NCBI GenBank assembly: GCA_013396755.1
Contig: VWZF01000449.1
Location: forward strand, 1 to 64,000
Origin: Sclerurus mexicanus
Lineage: Eukaryota; Chordata; Aves; Passeriformes; Furnariidae
DNA: 64,000 nucleotides
Direction of reading: 5' to 3'
The position numbers were made by a program, and so were the translations under genes. Of this stretch, positions 1 to 12,742 are shown one piece after another (the first letter of the stretch is position 1; every line of letters begins with the position of its first letter). Under the pieces are notes generated by a model. That model was not told the origin of the DNA. It did no database searches and saw only the letters and a program-made list of their open reading frames with translations.

Positions 1-3000
1 GTGCACATGGTGTCTGGCTTCTCTCTTTTTTTTTGGTTTGCTGTCTGATGGAAACATTCTCCTAGCATTGCAGAGGACTTCAGACATTCAGTGTTTTTCT
101 TTTACCACAGCGATTTTAGCTTTCCTGTGTGGGGCCTCTGTGTGCATGGCACAGCCCTTCTTGCTCACCTTTTTTTGGACAAGATTTGGAAGGCATGGAG
201 GGTTTGTATTTAATAGCCTTTGTTTAAAATCAGCCTTAAAAAGCAGTAATAATGATGTAGCCCTGATCATCATTTCTCCACAAAATCAGTGAAAGTTGTG
301 TTTAAATGCCTTTATTACCCCGCTTCTACTTGCTGGAAAACCCTCTGTCGTGCTCCTCCAAAGAGAGGGAGAGACTCCCCCTCCTCGCAGGCACCAGGAT
401 GCTTTCCTGATTTGTCATCCGCAGCTGCCTCATTCGCTGTCACCCTGCCAACCCTTTTCTCCCTCATATCTTTCTTTATTTCAGACAGAAACAGGTATTT
501 TGGGCCAGGGTTTAGAGGGTGGCCGTAAATGAGGTGCAGGGGGTTTGTAAAGGAGCTGGCCGGCAGGAATAGCAGGGGGGATCAACTGCTGGTAAAGCCA
601 GCTGAGGGGGGTTGTGGTACCAAATCGGCACTGTGCAGTGTATTACGGCCCTCAAGTGCTTCCTCAGTCCATTAAAAATACATCAGCTGAATAAACTACA
701 GCTTGATGCTCTTCCAATTCTTTTCTAGTTTTTGTTGCCACTCACAGTCAGTTTTCAGATGTGTTTAGTATTTTTGTCATGTTTTGGCTTTATTCTTTTG
801 CACAGATGACTCAGGACAGTGGATTTGCTTTCTGTGGATTTGGTTTCTGTAAGCTCCGGAATTGTCTTGAAATTCAAACCCCTTGGCACAGGGTCTCCTC
901 TTGCCATGGATTGCTCTCCATTTGGCTGCATTAATTCCATTTATGCCATCTCCCTTGGTGTCATTTCAGTATCTAAACGTCTGGAGGTGCCTTTTATTGC
1001 CATAAACTTTATTTTGTTGAAGAGCAGTAGTTGAACCGGTTAATGTTAATTTGACCCAAAGGGAAATGGGGGTGCAGGAGCCTCTGGAGTTCAGGTGCAA
1101 CTGATTCAGTATCAATGTGGACTCATCCTGTGTGACAGAAGTCATGCTCTTAAGCAGGATTGGTGTGGCTGTGGTACACGTGGAAGCTGCCTGCTCCATG
1201 CCTGGGCGCCGTGCTGAGAAGCACCCCACCAGTTCTGTTGTGCTCAGGGTGAGCACAAGTGTAACCCATAAAAATTGACATAGGCTTTGTTAGCTGAAAG
1301 TTAAGCTGCTCAAGGTTACTAAGTCTGTCTCCAGGAGTGGAAAATATCTTGATAACACTGATTATGTTCCTTTACTGCGGAAAGGCAAAAGTAACATCTG
1401 TCAAGGCCTTTGTAACTAAGACCTTTATCCACTAAAAGCTCTATATAATCACTTTGCAAAATTTTCTGGAGTAATTCAATAGAAATTGTTTGTTTTCTTC
1501 AAAACTAAAGCTTCTTTGTCTAAGTATAGGACTACAAAATAAAAAAAAAATAGAAAATAATGCTTGCAATTGCTGCTTTTGGATTAAAGAGAGACAGCTC
1601 AGGACATTTGGTCAAACATTCATTGAAACAGGTGTTAGGTATTCATCATAAATGATTATCCTATATACAACAATTTTCACACAGCATACTTTTGCTAGAA
1701 AGCAGTATGGAGAGACACAGGAGTTCCTTCCCTTGTTTCTTTGCAAGAGTAGTTCATACAGTTCTGCTCTGTTGTTGACTGATGCATATTTTAAGGAGAG
1801 AGGAGTTTTGAAAGCAAAGCTCATACTTATTCACAAGAACTGACCTGTAGCCATCAACTTTTGAGTGTAAGAATATTAATTTGAAAGGTGTAGGATTATA
1901 TCAAGAAGCTTGTTTCAGTTTCATTAATCACAACATTCTTGCAACAGTTGTTTTTATTTGCCTTTTTCTATTGCTAGGCTTCTATGTTATAGATAGCAGT
2001 CTCCAAGCACAGCTGCTGTGCTGCCTCTTTCACAGTAAAAATTTTACTGCTATTTTACATCTCTTTTTGTGCTGCTTTTTTCAACTGTTCTGTGTGTCGT
2101 CAAAACATAATATGACTTTAATTATGAAGATATCAGAGACAGCAAAGTTCCATCCTTCAATTTCAAATTCTGTGCTAATAAATTAGTAGAACAAATCAAG
2201 AAAATAACTGGTGCAGTATATAGAGATTTCTTACCTGATCTTCAGTTTCATGAAGTTGGTCTAAATAGAATAATTACATCCTACATACTAGGCATTTACC
2301 TGACTTAGGTTTATGCACAGCTACTGAATAGGGCAGCTTAGCAATTTCAACAAGCAGAAAGCTCTTCTGGCAATTCTCACCATGTAAGAGAAAGATGTGG
2401 AAGCAACTGGTGCTGAATAAAACATGCCTTAATTAAGGAAATGAAAATATGTTAATAAATTAAAAAATACAATTTGGTGAATAAAATGTGGCACAGAATA
2501 AAGTATGGCGAATAAAATAAAAAATTGGAACAGAAAAGTCTGTCTTTAGTTTCTTTATGGTACCTACATTGCATTTTGTATTTAGAACATGCATTTGAAT
2601 ATCGTGAGAATGGTTTTGGTTTTATCCTGGTTTTGTTTTCAATTTATTTTCTCAATATGCATGTCTTCTGTGTCTTTTGCAAATAAACCTCAAGGGACTT
2701 CAAGTATTTATCTTCAGACACTTAAATGAACACCATGAGCAGATGTTGTAGCAGGGAATTGAATACACCTCCATTCACAACACAGACGCTCCATTTCATT
2801 GACACCTGTGTGGTTTCAGTGTTGCAGCAACTCCTGCCCTCCGTCCGTCGTGCTGGGCAGCTTCAACCAGAACCTAGAAGACTATCTCCAGCCCAAGGTC
2901 ATATGTAGTTAAGTCTTTAGACAGCTTTCTGGAAGGACGAGACAAATGGACTTGGATCCACTCAGGGCTGAACCCAGTGAAGCTGACAATAATCACATGT

Positions 3001-6000
3001 AGGAAGACACAAGGCAGGATTCAGTCAATATCTGCATGCATTTGCAAAGTAGAAGGTAACTTTAGGTTAGTCCTACACTGATAGCAGAATTCCAAGTCCC
3101 AGTTTTACACATGGAAAAGAGAAAGAGTGGGCCCAAACCATAATCAGCACTGCTGGGGCAGAAAAGATGCAGGAAACCTTCTGAGAGATGGCAAAAATCC
3201 TTGTTGCCATAAGTCAGGCCAGCACCAAAATGCTACAGTTTGACCTGCGTTGTAAACCAACAATAACAACCATAATTAAGAAAGAAACTAAAGAGACAGA
3301 AGTGGGATATCTGAAACCTAAAGTTCTAAAGGTGGCTCTAGAGTTGGAAATCGTGTGACTTAAAAGAGAAAAAAATACCTGATTCCATTCCAAAAGTGCA
3401 CAAATCCCTCATCACCCAAAATAAGACATTTATCTTAAGAATCTCTAAGGGAACTAGAGTTTGTTGTCAATTAAATACTTTTATCATGTACTAGCAATAT
3501 TTCATTGCAGTTTGGCCTTTTTGAATTCAACACTATTCAAAGTACTGATACATCAGTTATGCATTCTATACTGTATTTCTTGAAACAAAAGATTTTTGCT
3601 TCGATCTCATCAAAATATGTTTTAGAAGATCACAAAACTTTGAAAATGTCTGCGTACTTCTGCAGAACAGTTGGTTTCCCAGGAAGAGGATCTAAAACCT
3701 TTCTGCACATGGATCCATGTGCTCCAACTGTTTATTAGTCATTCACTGCTACTCTGCATAAAGTCCTGCATGCACACCACTTCTATAATACAATGAGCTC
3801 CATACTGTAGGCTTAGAGGGAATATTTGAAATAGTCATAGTGCTGATCCTCACTTAGCACTTAAAAGCTATGGTCTCTACATACTTCTCCTGGCCCAGGA
3901 GCCAAAACATAGATGTGAGATTGAAAATGGAAGACAGGCAGGAGTTTGTGGGGTGGAGAAAAAGGAGGAGATAAAATACAGGGGTAAACCATGACTGGCC
4001 TTAGGCAAGGAGAAAGCAGAGAATGAGCTACATAGACAGCAGACTTTGCAGGGCATCTAAATATTCTGAAATAAGAGCTGTCTATTTTGTGTGTACTGAA
4101 AAAGGCAAGGACTGGCTATTGTAACACAGCATGTTCCAAAATGGCCAGCCTTCAGCTCCAGGTACAACCTGTTAGGTTTGAGGGTAGAGGAATCACTAAA
4201 CATTTGCTGCTACAATGCAAAGATTGTCCTCTCCCAGCAAGAGCAAGTACCACTACTTATCCAAAAGGAGTAGATTATTTGCATAGCAAAATTCAAATGA
4301 CTTAGATCTGACTCAGAAGTCATGGGTCAACTCTAGGATGAAAAGAATGGCAGTCAGAGCTATGAAAAGGTAGAGTGGAGGCAGGAACAAAGGAGCATGT
4401 GGAATTCTGTTCAAATATATAGCAAGGCTATATTGAACCCAACTCTGGCATTTTCTAGATCACAGCTGCTTGGCAGATTACTATTTTTTGGGTTTTAGTG
4501 CTCTGTAAACATAAACAGGTCATGTCCATTCACTTTCAATTTTACTATCATATGTTTAATCCATAAAACATCAGAAGGAAGAATATAAGAAAACGTCAAA
4601 AAGTTCTTTAAATGCAGTCTGGGATTTGTATGCTTTGCTTAGTACCCATTTCATTTTGGTTTGGAGGAATTTTTTGTAAATTAGATTAGCAGTTGCTTGC
4701 ATGTTCTTATTGTGAATACACAAAAAGCTTGACACACCAATACTGCCTAAATGAAGAAATTTGTCCTTACCCTCAGATGATGAAGTCCAGTATTTCAGAT
4801 TGTCCTTGTTATCTTAATAATTATCTTGATAATACTAATGACACATCAATTCCTGCTACAACATTCATTTTCAGTGCTGTTAATCAAGTTTTCATGAACT
4901 GTTAAAGTATATTTAATAGTAGAGTACTGTGTATTAACCTGAGCTTTTTCTTTCTTTTTTATTAATTACCTACAAGCTAACCAAGTCCCTACTTTTACAG
5001 GCAAGAAGCTGAGTAGACTATGACACATGTTTACCATTCCTCCCCCATTATAGTACTCTCCCTAGATGTGTGTTTTGTGGCCCTACTGCTGCATCCTGAC
5101 ATCCCATTGGGCCCTTCACCTATGCTCCAACACAGCATATGTGGAGTCTGGGATTCTGTTTACTCTGCCACTCTAATACATTTCTTGCATTGGAGCTTGA
5201 CAAATAAATGCAATTCTTCCTGACGCTGGTTGCAAATCTGTAGCAAAACCACACAGTCCTGACAGAAGGCGGCAGTGTTTTATGCAGATGAACTTCTAGT
5301 TACTCAGCAACCAGCTTTTGTCCCTTTTCCACTTTTTTTAAATTGGCACTAGATTTTTTTTTTATTTTTTTATGTGTATTTTCAACACTTCACTGGGTTT
5401 TTTCAGTATTACCGCTATCCTAGACTTTCTTCTTCAAAACAGCTGAAAGCATCAGAGTACATTATACCAGCCAAGAAGCTGATTCCACAAAGGGACTGCC
5501 TTGAGGCATGACATGACAAGTATGGCTGTACAACACTGTCCTGGTTCACCTTTCTAAAATATACTTTGCAAGAGCATGACAGAGTCCTCATAGGCTGCTT
5601 TGCATTGCAGGGGTAGGTAGGGTGGGATCACCCACTGTCAGTCAGCCACTTGGTTTGCTGCCTTCTCAGCATGGAATTTTACTCCTCACCAGCACAATGT
5701 ATCAGACAAATTCTGTTTATTGTGCTTGCCTCTGCAGAAGAAAGAGAGGTGCAGGGACATGGAGGCTGTTACGTGTCCCCCACTATTAGGAATGTACTGA
5801 ATAAGCCACAGATTGGTGAATTCAGAAGACCATGGGCAAATATAATTAGTTTAAGGAGTCACAGGTGAGGATATATGCGTAATCTTTGGGACATCTTGCT
5901 GGACTTGGGAAAGGACTTTCCTGTCTTTTCTAAAGGGCTACAAGCCTCACTGCCAAGTCCAGAGGACCTTGTAAAAGAAATCATGCCAAACACCTATGGC

Positions 6001-6251
6001 TTTACTAAGAAACAAAGTTCTGTAAAATATAACAAGCTAGTAAGTGTCCTCTCTTTTGTGAGCACGTAGTGCTTGTGTAAGGTGCATGCAAAAGATATGC
6101 TACAATATCTCAGGTGATCAGAGGCTATTCAAACAATAATAAATTCATCTGAAAAAAAATTAAAGAAAATTCACAGTTGATGATTGAAAGTGCAGTCCTA
6201 GGAAAGACTAAATTAACTTCTGATTTGGTAGAGCATCTCAGCACTGCTATG
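1..6251. other. Non-coding flank left of LRRC14B
   Basis: No open frame here has a recognisable protein family, a convincing splice pattern or coding-like composition. The segment is AT-rich, with short A/T runs and a loose A-rich stretch near 2410-2530 in which a 'gaataaa' word recurs. The right-hand part probably holds the 3' UTR of LRRC14B, which is transcribed leftwards. In human the neighbour on this side would be CCDC127; I looked for its coiled-coil coding sequence and saw none, so it must lie further left or elsewhere. Confidence 0.5.
5716..5721 (-). terminator. Candidate LRRC14B polyadenylation signal
   Basis: The plus strand reads TTTATT, so the minus strand carries AATAAA. It lies about 530 bases past the LRRC14B stop codon and is the first canonical hexamer I found downstream. 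This is a motif match only. Confidence 0.35.
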
Positions 6252-6900
6252 TTACAACTTTAACTCGTTAAAAGAGGTAGTGAACTTTTCTAAAGTCTCT
6301 TTGAAGGACTTGATCAAGTAAGCTCCCAGTTCATTGTTCGTCTCCTGAACAGCTGCATCATAACTCCCGAAGAGTGGTGTTGTAGCCCTCACATCCTCCC
6401 TATTTGCTTGAACTAAAATGAGGTTAAGTTCCTCTGCTACACTTTCATATTTTTGGTGATCAAATCTGCAAAGATTGGCATCATCAATAGGGTAGGTGAT
6501 GCCAAGAGGGTAGCAGTCCCTTGGAACTGGGAACTCCACATTTTTCAGCATTGGTAATTCACAGAGAAATGTGAAAAGGTGTTTAAGTGCTTGGGATGAC
6601 AGTGGGTTTCCAATAAACTTAAACTCATGTAGTTTCTGGCAAGGGCTTAAACCTAAAATCAACATGTTGACATGAGTGTCTTGGATGTTACAGTCCTCCA
6701 GAGTAAGACTCCTGAGCACTGAAGAGGAATGGCTGAGGAGCTTAAAGAATGTCGATGGGTAAAGTTCAGGTATATCATGACCACTCAGGTCCAGGGATTC
6801 TAAGTGATAAGCATGGAAGCTATTGGCTAAATAGGCCATGTCAACATGGTTCAATGAGCAGTTAGAAACATCCAGCATCTTCAGTGGAGTTTTCAGTGGG
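6252..6900 (-). CDS. LRRC14B: LRRC14B coding exon 2 (terminal)
   Basis: The acceptor reads TTTAATTCTGCAG|CCCACTG on the minus strand. The single leading base completes the split Ser codon, and the protein continues SPLKTPLKMLDVSNC. Stop codon TAA is at 6252-6254. The C-terminal tail after the last repeats is mixed charged and polar and ends FNELKL. Confidence 0.92.
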
Positions 6901-9297
6901 CTGCAGAATTAAAGAGAAAAAAGTTTTATGCTATAAAACATTGAAAAGCTACATTTACAAAACTCCATGCAACTATCCACATTATGAGTGCAGCCATCTA
7001 CCACATTCATTATTTTTTTCAACATCTCTCAAGAAACAGAAGCATGTGCCAACCATAACAAATATATCTTCCTTCTGGAATCAGTTCCTTGAATTAGCTC
7101 CTTCTTTAAGTTGACTCTACTGTGCTATGGGGATTAATTTGGTAGCATTCTTTATATCTATTTTGTACTGCGTTATATTTTGTCAAGAGTCTGTAACTTG
7201 CTGAATAGCAGATCACTAACACCAAAAAAGCATGGGTGGCTGCTTCTTCTGGAAAACTGTCATAATTCCAGAGACTTAAATAATTTCCATTAAGGAAGGA
7301 TTAATTCTAAGATGAAAGCCAATCAGTATTCTAACAAGATATCTGCTTTTGTTTCTAGAGGGTTTTTCTGCTATGTTTTTTAAAAGCCTGAGAGGTTTAC
7401 ACATTGTAGTGTTCTGGAGTTGCAATAAGATCTTCTGATAAAGAAGGTTGGAAGAAGTGTACCTGAGAGTACACTCAGATATTCTAGTTGAATATAAAAT
7501 CGTTTTGACAAAAAAAAAATCAAGAGACCCCTTTCATACATACTGAATATTAGTGAGACTTCAGTCACAGAGCTCAGCTGGATCAAGGTTAGAAACAAAA
7601 TTTACTTCTATCAGTATAAGCCGTATGCCATTCACAAATTCTAAATAAAATGACTGCATGTATGGGACAAATTTTAGACCAAGGTAATTAGTCTGGATGA
7701 AACTCTTGTCTTGTCTGCCTTTTTTTTTAAATGCTCTGAAAAGCATATAGTTAACTTATATTCTGTTCCAAAGTCCTCACTGGCAGTTTGTTATCTTTTT
7801 GAGAATTGCCAATTTTTCAGAAGAATTCATAAAGAATATTTATTAATCAGCTTAATTTGCAGTACAGAAAAACATCAGACCTCTCTGGCCTTTGCATCAA
7901 GAGACACAACAAACAACTGAAATCAAAGTCTCAAATCAAAATCTAGTTGCCCTGCCCACCTAAAAATACAGTATCTGTGCAATCTTAGTATATTTACTGC
8001 CTGTTTTTTAGAGGACAAAAATTCACTAGAGACTCTACAAAATATTTGGAATATGACTCAGGTCTTGCTGACTAATACATAAGCAAGCTGATAAATACAT
8101 AAGCTCATATAAAAATTGTCAAAGTGTACTACTCTCTTACATGGTAGCCAAAAGTATATTCTCACCAGATGGACTCTGGAAAACTAATAAAACAGTAATT
8201 TCTTCAAAATGCATTAGGTATAAATTGGTTACCAATTCTCCCCAACAAATAATCTTTCCTAACTTCCTGCTGCCTCTTCCCACACACCCCCAGAGATATA
8301 TTCACTTCCCTTGTTCTCAGAGATTCTCAGCTTGCTGGTGGCACAAAGTACTGTTCTTTACAGTCTCACTGAAATCAGGATGACCAAATTACCTCAGAAG
8401 TTTCTGTATTCTTCCTGTGAGTATGGAAAATGACATACAGAGCTCAGTGAGCTGCATCATTTCACCCATCTTTTCTCCAATGTTAGTAAGCATCTGCTCA
8501 TCTGTAGCTGTGAACCTCTGCACATTAAATGTTCGTGCTGGCAAGGTCAAGGACATCAACAGAGGGAAGTGGATACTGTTGAAGAGTATTTCCAAGTGTT
8601 CCATTTCCAAGCGAACATTGTGAACTATTTCCAGTTTGCGCAGCAAAGAGGGATCAGTGAGCTTTATGATATAGAAGAATTTCTGCAAAGTCAAGTTGTC
8701 AGATCTGAATGCCACACAGCAGATCTTCAGTGGACAGTAGCATTTCTTCAGCAGGGCATGCACGACCAGCTCATAGTTCCGCTCTGTAACAAACAGGTCA
8801 ATTAGCACATCAATGCTGATTTCAAAAGTACCTGGACTGCACTGTGCTTGTTGCAGGTAAACCAGCAGTTCCACACAAAGCTTGGAGAGCAGCTGTGTCC
8901 TGGCCCACCTGCCCATTGTCTTCTTGCACTCACAAAACTGAACTTCAACATCTTTTATACCCGTTAGGTCGACCACTTTTAACCTTTTCATGTAGGGAGA
9001 AGAATGATTCAGCACATAGTCTCTCAGCCCTGTCAGACAGCTTTCCAAGCACACTGAGCATGTTCTATGGCTCAGATCTTCCTGATAGTCCACAGTAGGT
9101 CCCAACAGTTTTCCCACGTTAAAGTCAACAAGTGGCCAGTTCTCTACCAAGTCATGAATCACTTTTCCTTGCTCCAGTAAATAACTGGCCTTAAAAAGAA
9201 GAGGAAAAAGATTATGGGCAACAGCATTGAGACTCCTCCTGGCAAACTCCGCATTTGACACGAACGCTTCAGCACTAAGGAACCGGAGAGACTTCAT
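6252..9297 (-). CDS. LRRC14B: LRRC14B, leucine-rich repeat containing 14B (complete, two exons)
   Basis: Two minus-strand exons (8393-9297 and 6252-6900) join in frame across a GT-AG intron of 1,492 bases and give 517 residues, close to the roughly 514 of human LRRC14B. The first codons read MKSLRFLSAEAFVSNAEFA, which fits the LRRC14B start, and no in-frame upstream ATG looks better. The N-terminal half is Cys-rich; the second half carries irregular leucine-rich repeats such as LDVSNCSL, LESLDLSGHDI and LRSLTLEDCNI. The family belongs to the LRRC14/PRAME-like group. The paralogue LRRC14 restrains NF-kB signalling through IKK-beta, whereas the molecular role of LRRC14B is not established; its expression is highest in heart and skeletal muscle. 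The frame is intact, with no stop or frameshift. Confidence 0.93.
8393..9297 (-). CDS. LRRC14B: LRRC14B coding exon 1
   Basis: This exon runs from the start ATG (9295-9297) to a donor read on the minus strand as CTTCTGAG|GTAATT. It is 905 bases long and ends in phase 2 (AG, completed by C of the next exon to give Ser). It codes for the Cys-containing N-terminal segment and the first repeats. Confidence 0.92.
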
Positions 9298-9336
9298 TGT
9301 TGCTCTGGACTCCCTGCTGTCATGGAGAGTGACTTC

Positions 9337-9455
9337 TATATTTAACTAAAGATCACCTTCTATTTTTATCTACAGCTGCTGTTTGCTGCTAGTGGAAGCC
9401 TTGCTGGAAAGGCAGAGTGAACAGTCACATGCTGTTCCTCTGCTTTCTATTTTGG
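9337..9455 (-). promoter_or_regulatory. Putative LRRC14B proximal promoter with muscle-type motifs
   Basis: Upstream of the ATG the minus strand has a TATA-like TAAATATA (9337-9344). Then come an A/T core resembling a MEF2 site (9360-9369), an E-box CAGCTG (9373-9378), an E-box CACATG (9426-9431) and a near-CArG box with one mismatch (9446-9455). The cluster fits a muscle-expressed gene. All are short motifs that also occur by chance, and the TATA-like word is only about 40 bases from the ATG, so this is an inference. Confidence 0.3.
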
Positions 9456-10939
9456 AGCTATATTATGATTCTGCAGTAAGTGAGATCTTTAGTCAGAGCA
9501 CTCTTAACCCCTCATGTTTATAACAAAGCTAACTCAACTAAATAGAGACCACTACCCAGCACTAAGATCAAGGCAGTACACACGCATGCACGTACATTAA
9601 TATTTATGTATCTATGTATCTATGCCATACAAAAAAGCACTCAGGGTTCCACTTAAAAACATAACATGATCTGTAGTCCACTTTCTCCCATGAAGGATGC
9701 TATGCTGGGGATTCACATACTGGTTTCAATGGGGAAGATTTCCCAGAGTTAACACAGAGCTTCTCCATAAGGAAAGACTGAGGCACTACAGTCATTGAGC
9801 TACAATGATGCTCCATTTTCCTCTTCCTATCAGCAAGGAATAGTTAATACATTGCTCCAATGAAAAAGGCAAAAGTCTCTAGAAGAGCTCAGAGTCTTGG
9901 TGACCAGGACACTTGCCTGTGATAGAAGACTGAAGGCTGAGTACAAAACAAGCTGAAAAAAACAGAGCACAGTTAAAACTCTCTCATAACTTTCCAGGCA
10001 AGCATCTTATTGCTGTTGCTTTAAGCAACAGATGGTCATGTCTTTTCTCTTATTTGAGAAATTGTGATTTCATTGTGATACAGAATGGGAAAATATTCAA
10101 AATCTATCCAGGCCAGGAGAAAAACCTGTCACCCAGCTATCACAAAAGCAGAGACCGTGTTTCTTTCTTTCAGCATGGCACTTCTTTCCAGGGGAAGCAA
10201 AGATGGATACCTCCCTTACAGTATCCTCTCATGTCTTTTGCTGAGCAACCAGTGGGACAGATTTTTTCAAACCATGCTGACACTGATTTTTCAGATAATT
10301 CCACATCTGTTTTGCTGTGAAAAATTCGTGCCACACTTCAGACATCCAATTTTTTTTCTCTTTAATTAAACTCATTATGGAATATTTTATTAAAAGCAAA
10401 AGAAAAATTCTAAATATGCTTTAAATTACCAGGGAAGAGACATCTTTATTAGATTGTGTCATTCTTTCATTTTTTATTTTTTGCAGACCACTGGTTGGTA
10501 TCATTTTAATTCTGCCTTCAAACAGATGAGTGGTAAAACCCAAGATGAAATACAGAGAACTTGTCAAGGTATTAAGTATTTTCCTCAGTTTTTCAACTCC
10601 AGTTAATGTATATCAGATGATGATGGTGTAGGTATTACAATATTTTGTGCAATTTTGTAAATCCCAAAAATGGCAACATATAAGTGATCCCTTTATGACA
10701 AGAAAAATGTGCAAATTGTTTGAAACTTTTAAGTATAGTTTTATTGCCTTTCAAAATGTAATAAGGTAGTCATTAAGGTATATACACAACTTTTTATCTG
10801 CTTACCTGGTACATTTGGACCTCTTTACCTGCTTACCTAGCATATTTGTACTAGTGGTCCAAAAGTTCCAAGACAAACTGCTCCACTTTTGTCCTAGGTT
10901 TTTAATAGAATACAACAACAGGGATTCTTCCTGGTTGTA
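9456..10939. other. Non-coding interval upstream of LRRC14B
   Basis: AT-rich unique-looking sequence. A 19-base near-palindrome with arms CTGTTGCTT / AAGCAACAG lies near 10012-10031. Short open frames near 10054-10369 show no family resemblance and no splice context. Confidence 0.4.
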
Positions 10940-12742
10940 TAGACTTAGGGTAAAAAAGGCGAAGGCATGGCTGTAACTGGACTTGGCAAGGGAAGAATAA
11001 GAAGGGCTTCTATGTCAACCAGAAAAGGGAGGTCAAAGAAAGTGCACTCCTCTGATGAACATTACTGGTGATAAAAGACTAGAAAAAGGTTAAGGTACTT
11101 AACAATTGGTTTCCCTCAGTCTCCACTGACATTATCTCTTCCCACACCTCTCAAGGCAGGCACTAGGGAAGCAAAGTGCCTCCCATTGTAAGAAAAGATC
11201 GAGTTCATGACCACCTGAGGAACCTAAATGTACTTAAGTCTGTGTCTATGGGACCTGACAAGATGCATTCCAGAGTCCCGAGGGAATTGGCTGGTGTAGT
11301 TGCCAAGCCACTATTAATAACATTTGAAAAATCAAGCCAGGTGAAGTACCAGGTGACTGGGAAAAGGGAAACACTGCACCCATTTTTTAAAAGGGTAGAA
11401 AGGAGGATCCTGTTAACTGCTCACGTGTCAGCCTCCCCTCTGTGCCTGGGAAGACCACAGAACAGACCCTCCTAAAAGCTGTGCTAAGGCATATGGAGAA
11501 CAGGGAGGTGACTTGAGACAGCCAGCATGGCTTCACCAAGGGCAAATTATGACTGACTAACCTCACGGCTTTCCACAATAGAGTGACTCCATCAGAAGGG
11601 CTACGGCTGTCATCTATCAGGACTTCTGTAAGGCCTTTGACATGGTCCCCCACAAAATACTTCTCTCTAAATTGGAGAAAGGTGGATTTGATGAGTTGGC
11701 AGTTTGGTGGATAAGAAATTGCCTGGATAGCTGTATCCAGAAACCATTGGTCAACAGTTCAGTGTCTAAATGGGGATCAGTGACAAACAGTGTCCCCTGA
11801 GGTCAAGTACTGTTTAAAGTTTTCATCAATGACAGTGGCAATCAGTGCACCCTCAGCAAATTTACAGATGACATCAAGCTGAGGGGTACAGTTGACATGC
11901 ACAAGGGATGGGATGCCATTCACAGGGACCTGGACAAGCTTAAAAGTGGGCTCATCGGATCCTCATGAGGTTCAACAAGGCCAAGTGTGAAGTGTTGCCT
12001 GGGGGTTGGGGCAAATCCTTGTATCAATACAGGCTGGAGGATGAGAGGATTCAGAGCAGCCCTGTGGAGAAAGACTTGGGAAGACTGGTGGAGGTGAGCC
12101 AGCAGCATGTGCCACAGCCAAGAAAGTCAGTCATGTCCTAGGCTGCATCAAAAGCAGCATGTCCAGCAGGTCAAGGGAGATGATTCCCTGTACTCTGCTC
12201 TGGTGTGACCCCACCTGGAGTACTGCATTCAGCTATAGGGTTCCCAGCACAGGAAGGGCAAGGACCTGTTGAAGCGGGTCCAGAGGAGGGCCATGAAGAT
12301 GATCAGAGGGCTTGCAAATCCTCCTCTCTGAAAACACGCTGACAGAGTTGAGGTTCAGCATGGAGAAGAGAAGGCTCTGGAGAGACCTCATTGTGGCCTT
12401 TCATTACTTAAAGAGGGCCTAGAAGAAAGATGGGGACAAGCTTTTTGGTAGGACCTATAGCAGTAGGACAAGATGTAACGTTTGTAAACTAAAAGAGGGT
12501 AGATTTAGTCTAGATATAAGGAAGAAAGTTTTTACAATGAGGGTGGTGAAACACTGGAACAGGTTGCCCAGAGAGGTGGTAGATGCCCCCTCCCTGGAAA
12601 CATTCAAGGTCATGTTGGTCAGGGCTCTGAACAACCTGGTCAAGTTGAGATGTCCTTCCTGATTGCTGGGAGTTTGGATACTACATGGGACTAGACAGGA
12701 CTGAAAGGTCACTTTCAACCCAAACTGTTCTATGATTCTGTG
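10940..12742 (+). mobile_element. CR1 LINE, 5'-truncated and decayed
   Basis: Frame-shifted stretches match the CR1 ORF2 reverse transcriptase in order: a KSVSMGPDKMH-like block near 11240, a block corresponding to 'FCKAFDMVPHK' near 11625-11655, a 'VPQGS'-like block near 11795, then the C-terminal region with LGRLV and RQVAQRGGRC-type sequence up to about 12600. The element ends at the CR1 3' motif CTATGATTCTGTG. No single frame stays open and several stops interrupt it, so it is an immobile fossil. The left border is approximate. Confidence 0.88.

Noticed and set aside
1..6251. Search for CCDC127, the human neighbour of LRRC14B.
   Set aside because: None of the expected coiled-coil sequence is present in any frame; no claim can be made about its location.
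8417..9098. Plus-strand frames overlapping LRRC14B exon 1.
   Set aside because: They are antisense shadows of a well-supported coding exon.
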